A stretch of DNA of 11,636 nt from Candidatus Accumulibacter vicinus (GTDB taxonomy: Bacteria; Pseudomonadota; Gammaproteobacteria; Burkholderiales; Rhodocyclaceae), in the NCBI GenBank assembly GCA_002425405.1, contig DIME01000081.1, positions 51,705-63,340 of the forward strand. Reading direction: 5' to 3'. The translations under genes were made by a program, and so were the position numbers. Shown piece by piece: positions 1 through 6,566 of the stretch; within the stretch, counting starts at the first letter, position 1; each line of letters opens with the position of its first letter. Below the pieces are notes generated by a model, which made no database searches, had not been told where the DNA came from, and was given only the letters and a program-made list of their open reading frames with translations.

Positions 1-461
1 GTCCGCGAAAGGCCGGCGTCCATCGTGAAGCGCTCGCGGCTCCAGTCAGGCGAAGTGCCGAGGCGGCGCATCTGCCGGGTGATGGTGCTGCCGGAGAACG
101 CTTTCCACTCCCAGACTTTTTCGAGAAATTTCTCGCGTCCGAGTTCGTGCCTTGAGATTCCCTGGGCGTCGAGTTGCCGTTCGACGACGATCTGCGTGGC
201 AATGCCCGCATGGTCGGTACCAGGCTGCCATAGCGTGTTGTCACCACGCATGCGATGGTAGCGGGTGAGCGCGTCCATGATCGCCTGGTTGAAGCCGTGC
301 CCCATGTGCAGGGTGCCGGTGACGTTGGGTGGGGGCAGCAGGATGCAGAAAGCGTTCGGTTTTTCGGCATCGAGGCCGGCGCCGAAATAGCCTCTGGTTT
401 CCCATTCGGGGTACCAGCGACGCTCGATGTCGGCCGGTTCAAAGCTCTTGGCGAGTTCCAT
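1..461 (-). CDS. valS: Valine--tRNA ligase, N-terminal part (cut by the left edge)
   Basis: Class I aminoacyl-tRNA synthetase that charges tRNA-Val in the cytoplasm, with hydrolytic editing of misactivated threonine. Only the first 153 codons are present; the full protein is usually about 900-950 residues. Seen: the start MELAKSFEPADIERRWYPEW, then the ATP-binding block PPPNVTGTLHMGH at about residues 43-55, whose HMGH is the class I HIGH signature. After it come the family blocks WQPGTDHAGIATQ and KVWEWK. The KMSKS loop, editing domain and tRNA-binding domain lie outside the window. The ATG at 461 gives the normal family N-terminus. It lies 68 bp downstream of the unassigned gene that follows holC, the same pepA-holC-valS order seen in many proteobacteria. 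The bases just before the ATG are C-rich and show no Shine-Dalgarno sequence. Identification is near certain; the only defect is truncation by the window edge. Confidence 0.97.
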   Translation of the reverse strand, partial: MELAKSFEPADIERRWYPEWETRGYFGAGLDAEKPNAFCILLPPPNVTGTLHMGHGFNQAIMDALTRYHRMRGDNTLWQPGTDHAGIATQIVVERQLDAQGISRHELGREKFLEKVWEWKAFSGSTITRQMRRLGTSPDWSRERFTMDAGLSR

Positions 462-491
462 GGGAGGGCGGGGGGGATGGCAGGAGCGCGC

Positions 492-497
492 ATTATA
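492..497 (-). promoter_or_regulatory. Candidate -10 box of a valS promoter
   Basis: The minus strand reads GGGTATAATGCGC here, a perfect TATAAT about 30 bases before the valS ATG, so a transcript would start near 485 with a leader of about two dozen bases. No good -35 hexamer sits 16-18 bp upstream; that area instead holds a CCCCagtGGGG dyad (515-525). valS can therefore probably be transcribed apart from the pepA-holC operon. The call rests on one hexamer and its position. Confidence 0.5.
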
Positions 498-529
498 CCC
501 GCATCACGCGCTTGCCCCAGTGGGGATGC

Positions 530-1009
530 CTAGGCCTGATCAGGCAAGGCCTGCTCACGAGAGGGTTCCTCGAGGGGCTGTCGAGGCTGCCCGTTCTGCT
601 CGATGAAGTCACGCAATACGGCTTCAATGGTTGCGGCGATGCCGTTCTGCAAGTAGTCCGTGGCCGTCAGCAGTGCCGCTTCGACGAGCGCCAGGATTTC
701 GCTCTGCAGTTGCCGATCAAGGCGTTCGGCGAGATCTGCGGCCAGCGTTTCGCGCAGCCTGGCGCTGTTTTCTTCCGGGATGTCTGGCGCCGGCAAGATC
801 ACTTCGGTGAGGACCGGCAGGTCGTCCTCGTCTTCGACCGACGGGGTGGCGGGCATCATGCTTGCTGACGAGTCGGCTGACGTGGTCGAGGCCAGGAAGC
901 TGCGCCGTCGCCGCAACCGGCGTGAGTCGTCGCGACGATCGCCGCCAGCTGCGGCTTCGGCGTTGATCAGGGAATCCACCCGGCGGATCAGGTCGCTGTC
1001 GTCGGCCAT
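530..1009 (-). CDS. Unassigned acidic/Arg-rich protein between holC and valS
   Basis: 159 residues, not recognised with confidence. Seen: a short N-terminal amphipathic stretch (1-20), then a very basic patch at about 24-36 (RRDDSRRLRRRR), a Ser/Thr/Ala-rich linker (38-57), an acidic DxPVLTEVI segment (about 60-71), and a long predicted helix (about 80-137) with alternating Leu/Ala and charged residues. The tail is rich in Pro, Gln and Glu. There is no signal peptide, membrane span or catalytic motif. The PVLTEV-type segment recalls small betaproteobacterial proteins of unknown function, possibly the DUF2486 group, but I cannot confirm this. Its ATG overlaps the holC stop by one base (TGATG), with AAAGG just upstream, so it is translated in the pepA-holC operon. 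Coding is supported by the tight overlap and by an arrangement of charged blocks unlike a shadow frame. Confidence 0.75.
   Translation of the reverse strand: MADDSDLIRRVDSLINAEAAAGGDRRDDSRRLRRRRSFLASTTSADSSASMMPATPSVEDEDDLPVLTEVILPAPDIPEENSARLRETLAADLAERLDRQLQSEILALVEAALLTATDYLQNGIAATIEAVLRDFIEQNGQPRQPLEEPSREQALPDQA
534..545. repeat. 12-bp perfect palindrome at the end of the unassigned gene
   Basis: GCCTGATCAGGC is self-complementary and covers the last codons and part of the stop codon of the unassigned gene. As RNA it gives only a 4-bp stem with a GATC loop and no U-tract follows, so it is a poor terminator. With the CCCCagtGGGG dyad at 515-525 it makes the 68-bp gap before valS rich in short dyads. 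No function is established. Confidence 0.35.
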
Positions 1010-1434
1010 CAGCCTTTCCCTGTCAGATCGACGTACTGGATGTCGTAGCCACGATCCTTGTAAAACCGCGCGCGCTGGCGACCGGCAATGCGCTCTTCGC
1101 TTCCCTGACCGACCACTTCGATGAGGCTGGCAAAACGAGAAAAACCCGGCGGTACCTCGGTCGCGAGGTTGAACAGTCGTTCATCCTGCGGTAATACGTC
1201 AAGCTGGCCGGCAATCAGTACCGGGGTTTCGGTGGCCAGTGGCGAGTTGATCTGCACGTGCGGGATAAAGCCGGTTGGCGGATACACCCACAGCCTGCGG
1301 TCGAGTGCCGCGGCGACCTCGGCATCCGGTGCATAGACCAGTGAGGCCTTCTTCCGTGCCAGAGCCTTGCCGATCAGGGTGGCGGTCGCGGCAATCCGGT
1401 CAGAGGCGTTGTGGTAGAAGAAAATGCGTGTCAA
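1009..1434 (-). CDS. holC: DNA polymerase III subunit chi
   Basis: Clamp-loader accessory subunit. In the known complex chi pairs with psi (HolD) and binds the C-terminus of single-stranded DNA-binding protein, tying the replisome to the lagging strand. The protein has 141 residues, close to the 147 of E. coli. Seen: the start TRIFFYHNASDR, then the chi core pattern LDRRLWVYPPTGFIPH, which matches the LW..P..SF.PH block of E. coli HolC, then a segment around TPVLIAG, and a C-terminal half with FNLATEVPPGFSRFASLIEVV. Start choice: TTG at 1434 overlaps the pepA TGA by three bases, has GGGAAG five bases upstream, and gives the family N-terminus. The open frame continues upstream to 1671 but reads pepA out of frame there. 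Translation is probably coupled to pepA. Function is confident; the TTG start is likely. Confidence 0.93.
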   Translation of the reverse strand: MTRIFFYHNASDRIAATATLIGKALARKKASLVYAPDAEVAAALDRRLWVYPPTGFIPHVQINSPLATETPVLIAGQLDVLPQDERLFNLATEVPPGFSRFASLIEVVGQGSEERIAGRQRARFYKDRGYDIQYVDLTGKG

Positions 1435-2927
1435 TTCAGCTTCCCGGCGCGTTTCAACAGATAGTGCATGAGTAGCGGTACAGGTCGCCCGGTCGCACCC
1501 TTGTCGGTGCCCGACTTCCAGGCGGTGCCGGCGATGTCGAGGTGGGCCCAGACGTACTTGCGGGTAAAACGGGCGAGGAAACACGCGGCGGTGATGCTGC
1601 CTCCCCAGCGGCCACCGATGTTGGCCATGTCGGCGAACGGGCTCTTGAGCAGTTCCTGGTAGTCGTCCCACAAGGGCATTTGCCAGGCGCGGTCGTGCGC
1701 ATCATCGCCGGCATGCACGAGTTCCCGCGCCAGGGTCTCGTTATTGGCAAAAAGGCCGGTCGCGACATGGCCAAGAGCGATCACACAGGCGCCGGTGAGC
1801 GTGGCGACGTCAATCACCGTCTCCGGCTGAAAGCGAGCGGCGTAAGTCAGTGCATCGCAGAGAATGAGGCGGCCTTCAGCATCGGTGTTGAGGATTTCGA
1901 TGGTCTGACCAGACATCGAGGTGACGATGTCGCCCGGTCGCGTGGCGGACCCGCCGGGCATGTTTTCAGAGGACGGAACGATCACCGTCAGATTGATCGG
2001 CAGTTTCATCAGCGCCGCGGCCTTGATCGTACCCAGCACGCTGGCGGCACCGCACATGTCGTACTTCATCTCGTCCATGTCCGGTGCCGGTTTGAGCGAA
2101 ATGCCCCCGCTGTCGAAGGTGATGCCCTTGCCGACGAGAACCACCGGCTTGTCATCGTTCTTGCCTCCCTTGTGCTGCAGGACAATCAGTTTTGGTGGCT
2201 GCCGTGAGCCTTTGGCGACGGACAGCAGGGAGTGCATGCCCAGGGCGGCCATCTCGTCACGTTCGAGAATCTGGCACTCCAGCTTGTGTTCAGAAGCCAT
2301 CTTTTGTGCCGTTTCAGCAAGAAAGGCGGGGGTGCACACATTACCCGGCAGATTGCCGAGATTCTTTGCCAGGGCCATGCCCTCGGCAATGGCCTGCCCC
2401 TGGTGCAGCGCTTCCTCGGCAGCGGCCAGTTCGTTGCGGCGATCAATGACAAAGGTGAGTTTGCGCAGGGGCCGGCGCACCTTGTCCTTTTTGCTCTTGA
2501 ACTGATCGAAACGATAGACGGTTTCCTGCGCCACCATGGTGGCCTGACGAACGCGCCAGGCAGAGCTGCGTTTCCTGACGCTCGTTTCGGTCAGAAAGAC
2601 GGTGCCGTCAAAGGAGCCGGTTTCGTTGAGCGTCCGCACGGCGCTGCGAATGGCGTCGCAATACGCCTTGTCGCCAAACTCCTTCTCCTTCCCGAGACCG
2701 ACCAGCAGGACCCGATCACAGAGCGTGCCAGGAACATTGTGCAGCAGCAGCGTCGAGCCCGCCTTTCCCTCCATGTCGCCGCGGCGAATGATGTCCGAAA
2801 GATGGTTGTGTGCCGCGTTGTCGAGAAGTTCAGCGGCCAGTGTCAGCTTGCGCGGTTCGAAAATTCCGACCACCACACAGGCGCTGCGTTGCTTCTCCGG
2901 GTTACCACTTTTTATGCTAAATTCCAC
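1431..2927 (-). CDS. pepA: Leucyl aminopeptidase (M17 family, PepA)
   Basis: Cytoplasmic two-metal aminopeptidase that removes N-terminal residues, preferring Leu, and works as a hexamer in peptide turnover. The E. coli protein is also a DNA-binding accessory factor in Xer recombination and in carAB control. The protein has 498 residues, near the usual 500. The N-terminal macrodomain-like part covers about 1-160 and the catalytic domain about 165-498. Expected metal ligands are present: K267, D272, D290, D349 and E351; so are catalytic K279 and R353. All are shifted by exactly three from E. coli K270 to R356. The signature NTDAEGRL is at 347-354. The start is GTG at 2927, with AGGAGG five bases upstream and a promoter behind it. 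It is first in an operon with holC and the unassigned gene, and is divergent from lptF. Confidence 0.97.
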   Translation of the reverse strand: MEFSIKSGNPEKQRSACVVVGIFEPRKLTLAAELLDNAAHNHLSDIIRRGDMEGKAGSTLLLHNVPGTLCDRVLLVGLGKEKEFGDKAYCDAIRSAVRTLNETGSFDGTVFLTETSVRKRSSAWRVRQATMVAQETVYRFDQFKSKKDKVRRPLRKLTFVIDRRNELAAAEEALHQGQAIAEGMALAKNLGNLPGNVCTPAFLAETAQKMASEHKLECQILERDEMAALGMHSLLSVAKGSRQPPKLIVLQHKGGKNDDKPVVLVGKGITFDSGGISLKPAPDMDEMKYDMCGAASVLGTIKAAALMKLPINLTVIVPSSENMPGGSATRPGDIVTSMSGQTIEILNTDAEGRLILCDALTYAARFQPETVIDVATLTGACVIALGHVATGLFANNETLARELVHAGDDAHDRAWQMPLWDDYQELLKSPFADMANIGGRWGGSITAACFLARFTRKYVWAHLDIAGTAWKSGTDKGATGRPVPLLMHYLLKRAGKLN

Positions 2928-2932
2928 TCACC

Positions 2933-2938
2933 CCTCCT
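2933..2938 (-). promoter_or_regulatory. Shine-Dalgarno site fixing the pepA GTG start
   Basis: The minus strand reads AGGAGG five bases before GTG at 2927. It is a full anti-16S match and the strongest ribosome binding site in the left half of the window. It decides for the GTG start, because no ATG lies nearby in this frame. Confidence 0.85.
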
Positions 2939-2968
2939 CAGGCAACCCGCACCGTTTGCGAAAAGCCG

Positions 2969-2998
2969 ATTATCACTGCAGTATTTCACCAAAGTCAA
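2969..2998 (-). promoter_or_regulatory. Sigma-70-type promoter of the pepA operon
   Basis: On the minus strand, TTGACT (2998-2993) and GATAAT (2974-2969) are separated by 18 bp. Each hexamer matches the consensus at five of six positions. Transcription would start near 2962, leaving a leader of about 35 bases before the GTG. The -35 box ends only four bases from the lptF ATG, so the pepA and lptF control regions overlap. I see no plus-strand promoter of equal quality for lptF in this gap. Confidence 0.65.
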
Positions 2999-3001
2999 AA
3001 A

Positions 3002-4081
3002 ATGATCTTTCAGCGTGCGGTCCGGCGCGAGTTCACGCACTTGGCGGCCGGCATCTTCACTGCACTTTTCGCCATCATGATAACCATCCAATTGATTCGG
3101 CTGCTCGGTGACGCGGCACAAGGCCGTGTCGACCCGGACGCCGTGGTGGCCCTGCTCGGTTTTGCATCGCTCAACTACCTGCCGGTGTTGTTGTCGCTGT
3201 CGTCGTTTGTCGCCATCTTGCTGGCGCTTTCACGAAGCTATCGGGATTCCGAGATGGTGGTCTGGTTCTCTTCCGGATTGTCGCTGATGGCGTGGATTCG
3301 GCCGGTCCTGGTGTTCGTCATGCCGCTGGTGCTGACCATCTCGGTGCTTTCCCTTTTTCTGTCGCCCTGGGCCGTGTCGCAGAGCGCCGAGTTCCGCGAC
3401 AAACTGAGTTCTCGACACGACGCGGGACAAATCTCGCCCGGCGTTTTCCAGGAATCGTCAACCGGCGAACGCGTCGTTTTTGTGGAAGGGATCGCTGATG
3501 ACACCAGCAACGTCTTCAACGTATTCGTCAACGAGATACGGCCTGAGCGTTTGGGCGTGACGATGGCCGCCTCCGGGTATCAGGAAGTTGCCGCAAACGG
3601 TGATCGCTTCATCATTCTGGAGAATGGCCGCCGCTACGAGTTCCCTCCGGGCAGCGCGGAATTCCGCATTATGGAGTATGCACGCTATGCGGTTCGTGTG
3701 CAGACCAAGGAGGCGCGCGGTATTGCCCCGACACCGAGGACGATGCCTACCATGGCTTTGTTGCCCATCGATTTGCCAGTCTATCGGGCTGAGCTGCTGT
3801 ATCGTTTGAGCGTGCCGTTCTCGGCGGTCGTGCTGGCGTTACTGGCGATTCCCCTGTCGTTCGTCAATCCGCGCGCCGGTCGTTCGGCGAACATGCTGCT
3901 GGCCATTTTCGTCTATCTGATCTACAACAATCTGGTGACCATCAGCCAGGGCTGGGTGGCGAGCGGGAAGGTTTCGTTTGCTGTCGGTGTGCTGGCTGTG
4001 CACCTGTTCATGCTCTGTCTTCTCCCGTTGATGTTCTACCAGCGCATTGCCGTGAGTTCATTCGCCCGTCTGTCGCGATGA
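3002..4081 (+). CDS. lptF: LPS export ABC transporter permease LptF
   Basis: Inner-membrane subunit of LptB2FG, which extracts lipopolysaccharide from the inner membrane and feeds it into the LptC-LptA-LptD bridge. The protein has 359 residues, the usual length. Seen: the typical start MIFQRAVRREF; three N-terminal membrane spans at about 13-35, 47-76 and 97-122; a hydrophilic periplasmic segment at about 124-260, expected to form the beta-jellyroll; and three more spans at about 265-288, 296-316 and 324-346. The cytoplasmic loop SRSYRDSEMVVWFSSGLS (77-94) matches the coupling helix that contacts the ATPase LptB. lptB itself is not in the window. The ATG at 3002 follows an A-rich stretch without a recognisable Shine-Dalgarno site, but gives the family N-terminus. 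The last four bases overlap lptG (ATGA). Confidence 0.96.
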   Translation: MIFQRAVRREFTHLAAGIFTALFAIMITIQLIRLLGDAAQGRVDPDAVVALLGFASLNYLPVLLSLSSFVAILLALSRSYRDSEMVVWFSSGLSLMAWIRPVLVFVMPLVLTISVLSLFLSPWAVSQSAEFRDKLSSRHDAGQISPGVFQESSTGERVVFVEGIADDTSNVFNVFVNEIRPERLGVTMAASGYQEVAANGDRFIILENGRRYEFPPGSAEFRIMEYARYAVRVQTKEARGIAPTPRTMPTMALLPIDLPVYRAELLYRLSVPFSAVVLALLAIPLSFVNPRAGRSANMLLAIFVYLIYNNLVTISQGWVASGKVSFAVGVLAVHLFMLCLLPLMFYQRIAVSSFARLSR

Positions 4082-5151
4082 AGATTTATCGTCGCTACCT
4101 GGCGCGCGAGCTCGCCGGTGCCATCCTGCTGGTACTGCTGGCGTTTCTGGCCTTGTTTGCCTTTTTTGACCTGCTCGGCGAGATCAAGAGCGTCGGGCAG
4201 GGCGGGTATCAGCTGCACCATGCGCTTGGCTTTGTCTTGCTGCGCGCGCCGGGGCGTGCCTATGAATTGATGCCGATTGCTGTCCTGATCGGTACGCTCT
4301 ACGCGCTATCGGTGCTCGCCCGTCATTCCGAACTCACCGTCTTGCGTGCCTCGGGTTTGTCCACCGCAGCCTTGCTCGGCGGTTTGTTTCAGGTGGCCGG
4401 CCTGTTTGCCCTGGCGACCTACCTGATCGGCGAGTTTGTGGCGCCGCCGGCCGAACGTGCGGCGTATCAGATGCGCTTGAAGGAAAAGGGCCGAATGGTT
4501 GGGCAAGATCTGCGGTCGGGACTGTGGGTCAAGGATGAACGGAGTTTTATCAATGTGCGCGTGGTTCTGCCGGATGCGCGTTTACGCGGCATCCGGATCT
4601 ACGAATTTGACGAGATGGCACGCTTACGTGCCATCACCGAGGCTGCGGAGGGGAAGCACGTTCTGCCCGACAGTTGGCGGCTGACCGAAGTGGTACAGAC
4701 CGTCCTGCTTGCCGAGCGGGTCGAAGTCCGGAAGATGCCGGAGATGTTGTGGCGATCGGCCCTGAGTCCGGACATTCTCGCGGTGCTGATGGTTTCACCC
4801 GATCGGATGTCGCTGCGGCACCTCTCGGCGTATACCAAACATTTGGCGGACAACCATCAGAAGACCAACCGCTACGACATTGCCTTCTGGAAAAAGGTGG
4901 TCTATCCCTTGGCAGCCTTGGTCATGGTTGCGCTCGCCTTGCCGTTCGGTGGCGCACATTACCGGGCCGATCGGGTAAGCATCAAGATCTTTGCCGGAGT
5001 GATGACCGGAATCCTGTTCTACATGCTCAACGGCTTGTTTGCCAATCTCGGTGCGATCAACAGCTGGTCACCGCTGCTCAGCGCAGTCACTCCGTCAGTG
5101 CTGTTCATGCTGACGGCGGTGGTCATGATCTGGTGGGTTGAAAAGCGCTGA
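4078..5151 (+). CDS. lptG: LPS export ABC transporter permease LptG
   Basis: Second membrane subunit of LptB2FG and partner of the upstream LptF, with which it forms the lipopolysaccharide cavity. The protein has 357 residues, the normal length. Seen: MKIYRRYLARE, typical of LptG; spans at about 12-34, 48-80, 97-121, 272-292, 302-325 and 333-353; the coupling-helix segment ARHSELTVLRASGLS (81-95); and a soluble periplasmic domain in between (about 122-265) with the LptG-like run GLWVKDERSFINV. The ATG overlaps the lptF stop by four bases, so translation is coupled and equal amounts of the two proteins are expected. The stop codon is only 7 bp from the stop of the convergent RDD gene, which leaves no room for a normal terminator. 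lptF and lptG can be confused with each other, but order and sequence both support this assignment. Confidence 0.96.
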   Translation: MKIYRRYLARELAGAILLVLLAFLALFAFFDLLGEIKSVGQGGYQLHHALGFVLLRAPGRAYELMPIAVLIGTLYALSVLARHSELTVLRASGLSTAALLGGLFQVAGLFALATYLIGEFVAPPAERAAYQMRLKEKGRMVGQDLRSGLWVKDERSFINVRVVLPDARLRGIRIYEFDEMARLRAITEAAEGKHVLPDSWRLTEVVQTVLLAERVEVRKMPEMLWRSALSPDILAVLMVSPDRMSLRHLSAYTKHLADNHQKTNRYDIAFWKKVVYPLAALVMVALALPFGGAHYRADRVSIKIFAGVMTGILFYMLNGLFANLGAINSWSPLLSAVTPSVLFMLTAVVMIWWVEKR

Positions 5152-5174
5152 TCGGGACTCAGTGGATGATCAGC
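5147..5174. terminator. Weak dyad across the lptG/RDD convergent stop codons
   Basis: GCTGATC (5147-5153) and GATCAGC (5168-5174) are perfect inverted arms of seven bases around a 14-base loop. The left arm holds the lptG stop and the loop holds the RDD stop. It could fold in both transcripts and act as a bidirectional terminator, but neither direction has a U-tract, so this is only a possibility. Confidence 0.3.
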
Positions 5175-5587
5175 CGCGTACCGGCGAGACGATCGTGCAG
5201 AAATTGTCGGTCGCGGTCGAACAATGCCCAGAGGATGCCGGCGCCGCCGAGAACGAGGCTCGGCCAGCACAATAGATAGCGCAGGAGCACCCGTGCCGGG
5301 CGGACGGGCAAGCCATCACGGGTCACCAGCCGGATGCGCCAGGTTTTCATGGCCAGGGTCTGCCGCCCGTTACTCCAGAACCAGAGAAAATAGATCAGCA
5401 TCACAAGGAAGCAATGCGCCCAGCCAATGACCGGGGAAACCAGGCGGTGTGCGAAAGCGCCCAGGAGAACGTGCGGCAGAAGCACCAGCACGGCCAGTAC
5501 TGCAAACAGCAGCAGGGACTCGTACGCCATGCTCAACAGACGACGCAGGATGCCCGGTCGCCCGATGGCCTGCGCAGCAGCCGGCAT
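5159..5587 (-). CDS. RDD family membrane protein
   Basis: Small integral membrane protein of 142 residues; the RDD family has no settled biochemical role, and some members affect ion exchange. Seen: a short N-terminus ending in GILRRLLSMAYE (12-23), spans at about 24-46, 53-72 and 104-123, the central family block GRQTLAMKTWRIRLV (74-88), and the C-terminal FLHDRLAGTRLI (129-140) with the conserved Asp at 132. The first Asp expected in span 1 appears to be Glu23 here. The ATG overlaps the stop of the DUF3106 gene by one base (TGATG), making it the last gene of the sigma-factor operon. It ends 7 bp from lptG, which it faces. Family membership is confident; its role in the operon is unknown. 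Confidence 0.85.
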   Translation of the reverse strand: MPAAAQAIGRPGILRRLLSMAYESLLLFAVLAVLVLLPHVLLGAFAHRLVSPVIGWAHCFLVMLIYFLWFWSNGRQTLAMKTWRIRLVTRDGLPVRPARVLLRYLLCWPSLVLGGAGILWALFDRDRQFLHDRLAGTRLIIH

Positions 5588-6216
5588 CAGCGGCGGACTT
5601 CCGCTTCGCTGGCGGGCGGCGCAGCCGTGGTAGGCGTTGGTGCGACAGTGACCGGCGGCGGCAGGGGGCTGGCTTCGACTGGCGGGGATGGAGTGCCGAC
5701 GGCTGGAGGGGCGACTGGTGTCGGCGCTGCAGTGCTGGCGGGCGTGGCGCTACCGGGTAGGCTCCCTGGTTTCGGGACCGACTTGCTTGCGGCTTGCTGC
5801 TTGAGTCTTTCCTTTTCTTCTTCCGGCAGGCTGGAGTACTCCTCCCATTTCTGCCGGAGTTCCTGTTTCTTTTCGGCTGGAAGCTGGTTGGCGGTCATGA
5901 AGCGCGCGCGCGCCAGGCTGCGCTGCTCGGGGGTCAGTTTCGCCCAATCCTGCATCTGAACCTGGACTCGGCGTTGCTCCTCCGGCGTCATGGTGGCAAA
6001 GCGGCGTGTGATGCCCAGCCATTTCTTCTGTTGACTGTACTCCATCGCGTCCCAGTTATCGCTTAGCGGCGCGAGGATGACCTTTTGCGCGACCGGCAAC
6101 TCGGTCCATTGTGGCTGGGGTGGGGTGACTATGGCCGTCGGGCTGGGTACGTCTGCCCACGCCGTCAGCACGACAAAGCCAGCGAGAATTACTGCGACGC
6201 AGAGCTTTTTAGCCAT
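5587..6216 (-). CDS. Exported DUF3106 protein with LTxxQ-like repeats and Pro-rich tail
   Basis: 209 residues, probably periplasmic. Seen: a signal peptide with MAKK, a hydrophobic core and AWA before a likely cleavage at about 21/22; a helical charged domain (about 35-142); and a low-complexity tail rich in Pro, Ala and Thr (about 146-205). The helical domain has the DUF3106 pattern: WTELPVAQK, LAPLSDNWD and KKWLGIT, then repeated turns MTPEEQRR (76-83), LTPEQRS (94-100), LPAEKKQ (112-118) and LPEEEKE (130-136). These resemble the LTxxQ motif of the CpxP/Spy/ZraP periplasmic stress proteins. That likeness is my reading and does not prove homology. The gene overlaps the end of DUF3619 by 28 bases and the RDD start by one base, so it belongs to the sigma-factor operon. 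A periplasmic sensing or chaperone role is inference; the tail might span or bind peptidoglycan. Confidence 0.85.
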   Translation of the reverse strand: MAKKLCVAVILAGFVVLTAWADVPSPTAIVTPPQPQWTELPVAQKVILAPLSDNWDAMEYSQQKKWLGITRRFATMTPEEQRRVQVQMQDWAKLTPEQRSLARARFMTANQLPAEKKQELRQKWEEYSSLPEEEKERLKQQAASKSVPKPGSLPGSATPASTAAPTPVAPPAVGTPSPPVEASPLPPPVTVAPTPTTAAPPASEAEVRR

Positions 6217-6566
6217 GCATCAAAGCCCTTGTCGGTGAATGCGGCGATTGGCAGATCGTCCGAGAGCAGCGCGCTGTCGATGATCTCGAGTTCGGTGATG
6301 CTTTGGTCTGCATACCAGCAAGTGTAGCTGGTGATGCCGAGAACGACGACCAAGGCCAGCAACACCTGCTTGATGTGCAGGTTGTCGACCTGATGCTGTA
6401 CAAAATTACCTACTCCGGCCAGTACCGATTGGTGGACCAAGACCTTTTGCTGCGTCAATGCCCGTTGTCTTGCACTTTCGAGTCGCTTGAGGGTTTCCAC
6501 AGGCAGTTCGTTGAGCCCGCGATTCAGGTGTTGCCTGATCTTGTAGGCAAAATGCAGTTCATTCAT
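6189..6566 (-). CDS. DUF3619 single-span membrane protein, possible anti-sigma factor
   Basis: 125 residues. Seen: a charged helical N-terminus (1-60) with LPVETLKRLESARQRAL, one clear hydrophobic span at about 65-84 (KQVLLALVVVLGITSYTCWY), and a short acidic C-terminal part ending in DLPIAAFTDKGFDAWLK (104-120), the conserved end of DUF3619 proteins. Basic residues before the span suggest the N-terminus is cytoplasmic and the C-terminus periplasmic. The ATG overlaps the sigma-factor stop by four bases (ATGA), with AAGGA eight bases upstream. A small single-span protein translated with an ECF-like sigma factor is the usual layout of an anti-sigma factor, and the N-terminal helix could bind the sigma factor. 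No zinc-binding HxxxCxxC motif is present, so it would not be a ZAS-type anti-sigma. That role is inference; family membership is fairly sure. Confidence 0.85.
   Translation of the reverse strand: MNELHFAYKIRQHLNRGLNELPVETLKRLESARQRALTQQKVLVHQSVLAGVGNFVQHQVDNLHIKQVLLALVVVLGITSYTCWYADQSITELEIIDSALLSDDLPIAAFTDKGFDAWLKSSASQ

Noticed and set aside
329..868. Plus-strand open frame of 179 codons across the valS start and the unassigned gene
   Set aside because: Opposite the valS start and most of the unassigned gene; it crosses the valS promoter and has no ribosome site or motif.
1435..1671. N-terminal extension of holC by 79 codons
   Set aside because: The extension reads pepA out of frame, is rich in Arg and His, and has no chi-like sequence; the TTG at 1434 gives the expected HolC start.
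1542..2207. Long plus-strand open frame (221 codons) opposite pepA
   Set aside because: Lies wholly antisense to the well-conserved catalytic region of pepA; the composition is that of a high-G+C shadow frame with no recognisable domain.
2232..3005. Plus-strand open frame of 257 codons opposite the pepA 5' half
   Set aside because: Antisense to pepA, and runs through the pepA promoter into the lptF start; no family pattern.
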